Positions 5,743 through 10,664 of a stretch of 10,664 bases of DNA are shown here, piece by piece. The notes below the pieces were generated by a model. The model ran no database searches, was not told where the DNA came from, and saw only the letters and a list, made by a program, of their open reading frames with translations. A program made the translations under genes and the position numbers. The DNA lies in the NCBI GenBank assembly GCA_947372225.1, contig CANBSV010000094.1, positions 1-10,664 on the forward strand, given 5' to 3'. The stretch's first letter is position 1; every line of letters starts with the position of its first letter. The DNA is from Burkholderiales bacterium (GTDB taxonomy: Bacteria; Pseudomonadota; Gammaproteobacteria; Burkholderiales; Burkholderiaceae_C).

Positions 5743-7349
5743 TTCACCTGGATCCACGCGAACTCGACCCAGTTGTCAGCACGCTGCACCACGTCGACGT
5801 TTTGCCGCGCGGCCCACGAGATGACCTGCCGGTGCAAGGGGATGTAGTTCACCGCCGACTGCTGCTCACGCAAGGCGGTCTTGATGAACTGCTCGCGCCG
5901 GGCCGGATCGGCCTCGCGGCTGGAGGCTGCCGCTGCCTCGTCGAGCCGTGCGTTGCTGATCTGCCCGAAGTTCCAGGCGCCCGCGCCGCCTTCGCCGCGG
6001 CTGCGCATGAGCGGCGTGAGCGTGATCTCGGCGTCGGTGCTGGCACCGCCCCAGCCCATCAGATAGAGCGAGGTATCGAGCCGGTGCAGCCGCGGAAAGA
6101 AGATCGAACGCGGCATGGCGTTGAGCCGCACGCGCACGCCGAGCTTGGCCCACATGGCGGCCAGCGTCTGGCAGATTTCCTCGTCATTGATGTAGCGGTT
6201 GTTGGGGCAATCGAACGCCACCTCAAAGCCTTGCGGGTAGCCGGCATCGGTCATCAGCTGACGCGCGGCAGCCAGGTCGAACGGCAAGCGCTGCTCGAGC
6301 GCGGGGTCGTTGAACGCGCCGCGCGGCGACGGCGTCATGCCGCCGGTGGGCAGCGCCTGGCCACGCATGAGGCGGCTGCGCAGCGTTTCGATGTCGATCG
6401 ACTGGTACAGCGCACGGCGCACGCGCACGTCCTTGAACGGGTTCTTGCCCTTGACGCTGCTGTAGAGCAATTCGTCGCGCGACTGGTCCATTCCAATGAA
6501 GATGATGCGGTTCTCGGGGCCTTCGATCAGCTTCAGCCCGTCGGTCTTGCGCAGCCGGGTCAGGTCTTGCGGCGCGGGGTCGAGCACGAAGTCGAGCTCG
6601 CCGGAAATCAACGCGGCCACGCGGGTGGCATCGCTCTTGATGGGGGTGTAGATCACCTCCTGCACGTTGCCATCGAAGTGGCCCCACCAGGTGGGATTGC
6701 GGCGGTAGACGGTTTTCACGTCAGGCTCGCGCGAGACCAGCCGGTAAGGGCCGGTGCCGTTGGCATTGAGCGAGGCGTACCCGGATTGCTGGGACTTGAA
6801 GTCGATGGGCCGCGTCGCGCCGTGCTTTTCGGCCCAGGCCCGGCTCATGACCTGCACTGTGTAGAGGTGCTCGAGAAACACCGGGTTGACCTGCTTCAAC
6901 ACGAAGTCGATGGTCAGCGCATCGATCACCTTGAGCTCCCCAAGCGCCACCGCATAGGTCTTGAGGTCGGACACCCCGTCGCGCGCACGCTGCACCGAAA
7001 ACACCACGTCGTCGGCGGTGAACGGCGTGCCGTCGTGGAACTTCACGTTGGGGCGCAGCTTGAAACGCCACAGCGTGGGGCTGAGCTGCTGCCACGAGGT
7101 GGCCAGCACCGGCACGATGGCCAGCGAGCGGTCACGTCCGACCAGCGGCTCGTAGATCTGTCCCGTGAGGTTGTTGGTGAGCAGCTCGTTTTGCGAATGC
7201 GGATCCATCGTCAGCGGATCGCCTTGCGAAGACCAGCGCAGGGTTTGCGCGCCCGCCAGCGATGAGGCGCCGGCGAAAAACGCGGCCATCAGCAGCGCAC
7301 CCGACAAGCGGCACAGGCGCGCTCGACGCAGGAATTCAACGGGGTTCAT
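5739..7349 (-). CDS. ABC transporter periplasmic binding protein, family 5 (peptide/nickel/DppA-like)
   Basis: A 536-residue secreted solute-binding protein of the SBP_bac_5 family. The N-terminus is a clear Sec signal peptide: Arg-rich n-region (Arg8, 9, 11, 14), a hydrophobic stretch to about residue 30 and a likely cut after LAGA (Ala34), leaving QTLRW. There is no lipobox Cys, so it should be soluble in the periplasm. Family hallmarks follow: DPLTMDPHS near 44-52, NLTGQIYEPLV, the LATSW...LWRFKLRPNVKFHDGTPFTADDVVFS region at about 82-119, then the long two-lobed domain. Members bind oligopeptides, nickel, sugars, bile acids or other compounds; the ligand cannot be read from the sequence. 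GGAG lies 6 nt before the ATG at 7347-7349. No permease or ATPase gene of the transporter lies beside it. It overlaps the glycerate kinase gene by 4 bp, so the two are probably one unit. Confidence 0.92.
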   Translation of the reverse strand: MNPVEFLRRARLCRLSGALLMAAFFAGASSLAGAQTLRWSSQGDPLTMDPHSQNELLTNNLTGQIYEPLVGRDRSLAIVPVLATSWQQLSPTLWRFKLRPNVKFHDGTPFTADDVVFSVQRARDGVSDLKTYAVALGELKVIDALTIDFVLKQVNPVFLEHLYTVQVMSRAWAEKHGATRPIDFKSQQSGYASLNANGTGPYRLVSREPDVKTVYRRNPTWWGHFDGNVQEVIYTPIKSDATRVAALISGELDFVLDPAPQDLTRLRKTDGLKLIEGPENRIIFIGMDQSRDELLYSSVKGKNPFKDVRVRRALYQSIDIETLRSRLMRGQALPTGGMTPSPRGAFNDPALEQRLPFDLAAARQLMTDAGYPQGFEVAFDCPNNRYINDEEICQTLAAMWAKLGVRVRLNAMPRSIFFPRLHRLDTSLYLMGWGGASTDAEITLTPLMRSRGEGGAGAWNFGQISNARLDEAAAASSREADPARREQFIKTALREQQSAVNYIPLHRQVISWAARQNVDVVQRADNWVEFAWIQVK

Positions 7350-7376
7350 CGACGGCTCCGTGCTCTGGATGAGCCG

Positions 7377-7390
7377 GCGCAGTGTAGGGG
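7377..7390 (-). promoter_or_regulatory. Possible promoter -10 region of the binding-protein/kinase unit
   Basis: On the minus strand CCCCTACACTGCGC includes TACACT, four of six matches to a -10 box, 31 bp upstream of the binding-protein ATG. The same arrangement (CCTAYACT then GCGC) appears in both directions at 9500-9536, which strengthens the call. The matching -35 position would fall in the hairpin next to it, where no good TTGACA match is seen. Confidence 0.35.
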
Positions 7391-7406
7391 CCGCTGCACA
7401 GCGGCC
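7389..7406. terminator. Strong GC hairpin after the HD-GYP gene
   Basis: GGCCGCTG-CA-CAGCGGCC is a perfect 8-bp inverted repeat, forming a realistic 7-bp stem with a 4-nt loop, 12 bp after the HD-GYP stop codon. No T-run follows on the minus strand. It could slow or end transcription from the HD-GYP gene, or act as an operator, because it abuts the putative -10 of the next unit. Confidence 0.35.
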
Positions 7407-7418
7407 ACGCAGGTGGCG

Positions 7419-8687
7419 TCAGCCCTTGCGACCGAGCTTGCGCAAGACCTCTTTGCCCGCCCAGAGCTCGTCGAGGTCGGGGAATTTCCACTGGTCGTTC
7501 GACTCGCGCCCGACGATGCGGTCCGAGCACTTGGGGTCGGCCAGATCCAGCACGCGCGGCGTGACGCGCAGGCCCTGCTTGGTCGAAAAGAAGATCTTGA
7601 CCTCGGGCATGGTGAGCTTGGCGTCGTTTTGCTGCGTCACCACTGCCAACAGCCCCGAACGCAGCCGCACGAGCGAGCCCACCGGGTAGATGCCCAGGCT
7701 GGTGACAAAGGCACGAAACACGTTCTCGTCAAAGTGACCCTTGGACCACGCCGCCATGCGGGTGATCGACTCGGCCGGGTCCCAGCCCTTCTTGTAGGGA
7801 CGGTTCGAGGTGATCGCGTCATACACATCGCACACCGCGCCCATGCGCGCGGGCAGCGAAATCTGTTCGCCCTTCAAACCGTGCGGATAGCCCGAGCCGT
7901 CCATCTTCTCGTGGTGATGCAGGCACACATCAAGCACCAGCGCATCGACATCACGTCCGGTGAGCAGCAACTCGTGGCCGCGTTCCGGGTGGGTCTTCAT
8001 GGTGGCGAACTCGGCCTCGGTGAGCTTGCCGGGCTTGTTGAGCACGTCGATCGGCATCATCGCCTTGCCCAGGTCGTGCAGCATGCCGGCCTCGGCCAAC
8101 TGTCGGGCCTGACTTTCGTCCTGCCCCATCTGCTTGGCCAGCGACACCATCAAGGCAGCGACCGCCACCGAGTGCATGTAGGTGTAGTCGTCGTGGGTCT
8201 TCAACCGGGCCAGCGACACCAAAGCGGCTGGATTGCGCCACACCGAATCGGCGATCTCACTGACCACTTCGCTGCATTTTTCGGTCTCGATGGCGCGACC
8301 CATGCGGGCTTCGTTGAACATCGACATGACCGCAGCACGCGATTTGGTGCACAAGGCGGCAGCGCGCCGCACCTCTTCATCGAAGGAGGCCGGGGCCTGG
8401 GGAGCCACTTGCACGGCCCGCACCAGATCGGCAGCCGATTCCGCGTCCATCGACGACCATGCCACCTCGGCGCGCACGGGCGACTCGCTGAAAGGTGTGG
8501 CGACGTCGAGCCCCTTGGACACGTCGATCCAGCACTCGGCCACGCCGCTGTCCTGAAGCTTTTTCAGGTCGACGGAATCGCGCAGAACGAACTTCGTCTT
8601 CCAAAAAGGGTGATCCAGCCAAGCACCGCACATCTCGTGCAGGTGCATGCCCAGGCGCAGCTGATCGACAGGAACTTTCTTGAGCAT
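7419..8687 (-). CDS. HD-GYP domain cyclic-di-GMP phosphodiesterase with N-terminal DUF3391
   Basis: A 422-residue cytoplasmic protein expected to hydrolyse cyclic di-GMP, lowering the second messenger that favours biofilm over motility. Residues about 1-100 match DUF3391 (K-V-P-V-D-Q-L-R-L-G-M-H and FWKTKFVLR). The HD-GYP domain, about 155-340, has all key motifs: His172, the HDLGK metal-binding motif at 204-208, His233 (KTHPERG), the HHHE run at 257-260 leading into DGSGYPHGLKG (GYP at 266-268), and CDVYDAITSNRPY near 286-298. All metal ligands visible by eye are present, so it is probably active. A C-terminal part with SLVRLRSGLLAVV is typical of this subgroup. There are no transmembrane helices. 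GGAG lies 9 nt before the ATG at 8685-8687. It is downstream of the cytochrome gene but separated by a strong terminator, so it probably has its own promoter, which I could not locate with confidence. Confidence 0.93.
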   Translation of the reverse strand: MLKKVPVDQLRLGMHLHEMCGAWLDHPFWKTKFVLRDSVDLKKLQDSGVAECWIDVSKGLDVATPFSESPVRAEVAWSSMDAESAADLVRAVQVAPQAPASFDEEVRRAAALCTKSRAAVMSMFNEARMGRAIETEKCSEVVSEIADSVWRNPAALVSLARLKTHDDYTYMHSVAVAALMVSLAKQMGQDESQARQLAEAGMLHDLGKAMMPIDVLNKPGKLTEAEFATMKTHPERGHELLLTGRDVDALVLDVCLHHHEKMDGSGYPHGLKGEQISLPARMGAVCDVYDAITSNRPYKKGWDPAESITRMAAWSKGHFDENVFRAFVTSLGIYPVGSLVRLRSGLLAVVTQQNDAKLTMPEVKIFFSTKQGLRVTPRVLDLADPKCSDRIVGRESNDQWKFPDLDELWAGKEVLRKLGRKG

Positions 8688-8771
8688 GAAACAGGACTCC
8701 CGTTCTGATATCGACGCACGGCGCGTTGACTTGAGCCGTGATGACCCGACACCCAGATGCGATGAGCCATG

Positions 8772-8799
8772 AAAAAAGCCGCTGCAAGCAGCGGCTTTT
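8772..8799 (-). terminator. Rho-independent terminator of the cytochrome c4 gene
   Basis: The minus strand has an 11-bp perfect stem, AAAAGCCGCTG paired with CAGCGGCTTTT, around a 4-nt loop (8774-8799), and a six-T tract after the GC part of the stem. It begins about 18 bp past the cytochrome stop codon. The A/T symmetry would also allow weak function on the plus strand, where only four T residues follow. Confidence 0.9.
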
Positions 8800-8817
8800 C
8801 GGCACAGGCGAGTCGGT

Positions 8818-9465
8818 TCAGCGGAAACGCGACTGAGGCACCGTCTTCAACTCGCCGGGCAGCGAACTGACATAAGCGGCCAGTTCCTTGAGTTCGGCGT
8901 GTGTGAACTGGCGCGCCATGCCACCCATGACGGCGTTCTTGCGACCGACCTGAGCGCTGCCGTCGGTCTGGTAGGCCTTGAGCGCGACGTACAGGTAGTC
9001 GGCGTGCTGGCCGCCGATCTTGGGATAGGTCGGGGCCACCGGCTTGCTGAAGTTCTCACCATGGCAAGACGCGCAGTTGGCCTTTTTCATCAGCTCAGCC
9101 ACGTGCGCAGGAGGCGCCTCAACGGTGGCTGGAGCGGTCTGACCTTGAGCCTGACCGGCGTAGAACGCCGCCAGATCGGCCATGTCCTGATCGGACAGGC
9201 TGGCCGCAATGCCTCTCATCGTGGGGTGCAGCCGCTCGCCTTTGCGGTAGGCCGTCAGTGCCGCCACGATGTAGCCGGGGTTCTGGCCGGCGATCATTGG
9301 AACCTTGTAGACCTCAGGGAAGCTCGCCTGATATCCGGGGATGCCGTGGCAGCCGATGCACAACTGGTTCTTTTTCTCGCCGGCCGCGGCATCCTGGGCC
9401 ATGGCAGCTGAGCAAAAGGTGCTCGAAATCAACAGGGTCAACGCGAAGGAAATCAAAGTTCTCAT
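8818..9465 (-). CDS. Dihaem cytochrome c4-type protein
   Basis: A 215-residue periplasmic electron-transfer protein with two class I cytochrome c domains. A signal peptide (hydrophobic residues about 4-21) ends at AMA, with a probable cut after Ala23. Haem sites are CIGCH (36-40) and CASCH (131-135). Candidate axial Met ligands are Met83 (HPTM) in the first domain and Met180 or Met183 (VMGGM) in the second. Each domain has the paired MIAGQNPGYIVAALTAYRKG / KIGGQHADYLYVALKAYQTDG stretch, showing an internal duplication typical of c4 cytochromes, which pass electrons to terminal oxidases. An Ala/Pro/Thr-rich linker (about 106-122) joins the domains. The ATG at 9463-9465 has only a weak Shine-Dalgarno sequence. 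The gene is monocistronic, judging by the strong terminator behind it, and is transcribed divergently from the MoxR-type gene. Confidence 0.92.
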   Translation of the reverse strand: MRTLISFALTLLISSTFCSAAMAQDAAAGEKKNQLCIGCHGIPGYQASFPEVYKVPMIAGQNPGYIVAALTAYRKGERLHPTMRGIAASLSDQDMADLAAFYAGQAQGQTAPATVEAPPAHVAELMKKANCASCHGENFSKPVAPTYPKIGGQHADYLYVALKAYQTDGSAQVGRKNAVMGGMARQFTHAELKELAAYVSSLPGELKTVPQSRFR

Positions 9466-9499
9466 GGTCTGACGCAGGATGAGTGAGGATGTGAAATCA

Positions 9500-9536
9500 G
9501 CGCGGAGTATAGGGGGGGCCCTTGCCTATACTGCGC
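9500..9536. promoter_or_regulatory. Symmetric divergent promoter region, cytochrome c4 and MoxR-type genes
   Basis: AGTATAGG (9506-9513) and CCTATACT (9525-9532) form a perfect 8-bp inverted repeat around an 11-nt spacer with a seven-G run, and each arm is flanked outside by GCGC. Read outward, each arm gives the -10-like box TATACT: 40 bp before the cytochrome ATG on the minus strand and 28 bp before the MoxR-type ATG on the plus strand. The -35 position of each promoter would fall on the other's -10, so simultaneous use would be hindered. No good -35 boxes are seen. Confidence 0.45.
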
Positions 9537-9560
9537 CCGCCTCGACGACCGGATGCCGAC

Positions 9561-10415
9561 ATGAAGTTTCAGGGAACGCACGACTACGTTGCCACCGATG
9601 ATCTGAGGCTGGCGGTGAACGCGGCTGCCACGCTGCAGCGACCTTTGCTCATCAAGGGCGAGCCCGGCACAGGCAAGACGATGCTGGCCGAGGAAGTGGC
9701 CAAATCGATGGGCATGCCGCTGCTGCAGTGGCACATCAAGAGCACCACCAAGGCCCAGCAGGGTCTGTACGAATACGACGCGGTAAGCCGGCTGCGCGAC
9801 AGCCAGCTCGCCGGTGTGGACGGTGCCGAGAAGGTGCGCGAGATACGCAACTACATCGTGCCCGGCGTGTTGTGGAGGGCCTTCACCGCCGATGAGCCGG
9901 TGGTGCTGCTGATCGACGAGATCGACAAGGCGGACATCGAGTTCCCGAACGACTTGCTGCGCGAGATCGACCGCATGGAGTTCTACGTCTACGAGACGCG
10001 CGAGCTGATCCAGGCCAAACACCGCCCGCTGGTGTTCATCACCTCGAACAACGAGAAGGAACTGCCCGACGCGTTCCTGCGGCGCTGCTTCTTCCACTAC
10101 ATCCAGTTCCCGGATGCGCTCACCATGCAGCGCATCGTGGAGACGCACTTCCCGGGCCTCAAGAAGCAGCTGCTGTCGGCTGCGCTCAAGCACTTCTACG
10201 ACGTGCGCAACCTGCCGGGGCTGAAGAAAAAGCCGTCCACCTCGGAGCTGCTCGACTGGCTCAAGCTGCTGGTGGCCGAAGACATCGCCCCCGAGGCGCT
10301 GCACAGCCAGGACCAGTCGGTGGTGATACCGCCGCTGCTGGGCGCACTGCTCAAGACCGAGCAGGACATGGCGCTGTTCGAAAAGCTGGTGTCGATGCAG
10401 CGTCAGCGTCGCTGA
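9561..10415 (+). CDS. MoxR-family AAA+ ATPase
   Basis: A 284-residue cytoplasmic ATPase of the MoxR branch of AAA+ proteins (AAA_5). Visible motifs are Walker A GEPGTGKT (33-40), Walker B VVLLIDEID (114-122), sensor 1 FITSNN (159-164) and the arginine-finger region FLRRCFF (172-178), followed by the C-terminal helical lid with PSTSELLDWLK. All catalytic elements look intact. MoxR proteins act as chaperone-like machines that help mature or activate protein complexes, often together with a von Willebrand A (CoxE-like) partner. No such partner gene follows immediately; the next gene is a small membrane protein. I chose the ATG at 9561 because translation upstream to 9522 would start within the putative promoter and gives an Arg/Pro-rich extension foreign to the family; the ribosome-binding site is weak. 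Confidence 0.92.
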   Translation: MKFQGTHDYVATDDLRLAVNAAATLQRPLLIKGEPGTGKTMLAEEVAKSMGMPLLQWHIKSTTKAQQGLYEYDAVSRLRDSQLAGVDGAEKVREIRNYIVPGVLWRAFTADEPVVLLIDEIDKADIEFPNDLLREIDRMEFYVYETRELIQAKHRPLVFITSNNEKELPDAFLRRCFFHYIQFPDALTMQRIVETHFPGLKKQLLSAALKHFYDVRNLPGLKKKPSTSELLDWLKLLVAEDIAPEALHSQDQSVVIPPLLGALLKTEQDMALFEKLVSMQRQRR

Positions 10416-10447
10416 GTGATGGCGCATCCAGGCTGCAACTCGAACGC

Positions 10448-10664
10448 ATGACGACCGTGGACGGCGCCTGGCACCCAGGCATCGGTGACCCGACGCCGAT
10501 GGGCTGGATCACCGTGGCGGGCTACGCGCTGGCGGTGTGGTCGTGCTGGCGCGCGGGTCGCGCTCAAGGAGCTGCGCTGGGCGAAGGCGCCGGGAATTTC
10601 TGGTGGCTTCTCACACTGGGCCTGGCTGCGCTCGGCGTCAACAAGCAACTCGACTTGCAGACCT
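10448..10664 (+). CDS. Uncharacterised small membrane protein, 3' end outside the window
   Basis: A reading frame opens at the ATG at 10448 and is still open at the window end, giving 72 residues. It is preceded by a 32-bp gap from the MoxR-type stop. The protein begins with a polar stretch ending in GDPTP. A first likely transmembrane helix spans about 18-35 (MGWITVAGYALAVWSCW), then come a short basic and glycine-rich loop, a second helix at about 51-64 (FWWLLTLGLAALG), and NKQLDLQT. The pattern resembles uncharacterised membrane proteins I associate with Burkholderiales, but I cannot name a family or function. The start codon overlaps the stop of a 10-codon reading frame (10419-10451) as ATGA. 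No clear Shine-Dalgarno sequence precedes the start; a later ATG at 10499 is possible. Confidence 0.6.
   Translation, partial: MTTVDGAWHPGIGDPTPMGWITVAGYALAVWSCWRAGRAQGAALGEGAGNFWWLLTLGLAALGVNKQLDLQT

Noticed and set aside
4360..7265. Plus-strand frames of nearly 500 and 550 residues (4360-5847 and 5625-7265) opposite the kinase and binding-protein genes
   Set aside because: They overlap each other and oppose two clear genes. Their composition is Arg/His/Gln-rich and no family motifs appear, so they are antisense shadows of GC-rich codon use.
7413..8708. Plus-strand frame of 431 residues covering the HD-GYP gene
   Set aside because: The minus strand carries every catalytic motif of an HD-GYP protein; the plus-strand frame has none and spans almost exactly the same bases.
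9462..10427. Minus-strand frame of 321 residues opposite the MoxR-type gene
   Set aside because: The plus strand encodes Walker A, Walker B and sensor motifs; the antisense product is low-complexity His/Gln/Leu/Arg-rich sequence.
10403..10648. Minus-strand frame near the window end
   Set aside because: The plus-strand frame at 10448 gives a coherent two-helix membrane protein that follows the MoxR-type gene; the minus-strand product shows no domain.

Overview
The window is a compact, GC-rich bacterial chromosome segment with short intergenic gaps and few mobile or foreign-looking features. The protein types (c4-type dihaem cytochrome, DUF3391/HD-GYP protein, YbbP-type permease, class II glycerate kinase, short MoxR ATPase) and the codon use fit a betaproteobacterium of the order Burkholderiales, most likely Comamonadaceae or a relative. 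This placement is from memory of similar proteins, not from a search. I see no rRNA, tRNA, CRISPR array, insertion sequence or phage gene.

Layout. Positions 2-283 (+) are the 3' end of a cytochrome c peroxidase/MauG-family gene. It converges on a minus-strand block: a large FtsX/YbbP-type permease (308-2878), a receiver-only response regulator (2920-3321) and an OmpR-family response regulator (3414-4166). The only long gene-free stretch in the window, about 270 bp at 4167-4437, lies upstream of this block. It holds an AT-rich patch with two adjacent inverted repeats. Next comes a second minus-strand unit: a family-5 periplasmic binding protein (5739-7349) whose stop codon overlaps the start of a glycerate kinase gene (4438-5742). 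Upstream of it lie an HD-GYP cyclic-di-GMP phosphodiesterase (7419-8687) and a dihaem cytochrome c4 (8818-9465), the latter ended by a textbook terminator. A short divergent promoter region (9466-9560) separates the cytochrome from a plus-strand MoxR AAA+ ATPase (9561-10415). A small membrane protein gene follows (10448 onward, cut by the window end).

How the genes may work together. The two regulators and the permease could form one transcription unit, but neither a histidine kinase nor the permease's ATPase partner is present. The binding protein and the kinase are probably translationally coupled, which suggests uptake of a compound that feeds glycerate metabolism. No transporter permeases are next to them. 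The rest is mainly housekeeping: electron transfer, second-messenger turnover and chaperone-like ATPase activity.

The most unusual signals are: (a) a 7-residue tandem duplication right after the phospho-acceptor Asp of the receiver-only protein, which exactly accounts for its extra length relative to the neighbouring receiver; (b) the paired palindromes upstream of the regulators; (c) a symmetric divergent promoter between the cytochrome and moxR-type genes, whose -10-like motif recurs upstream of the binding protein; (d) a 10-bp perfect inverted repeat that contains the stop codons of two converging genes. I found no convincing wholly new multi-gene system.
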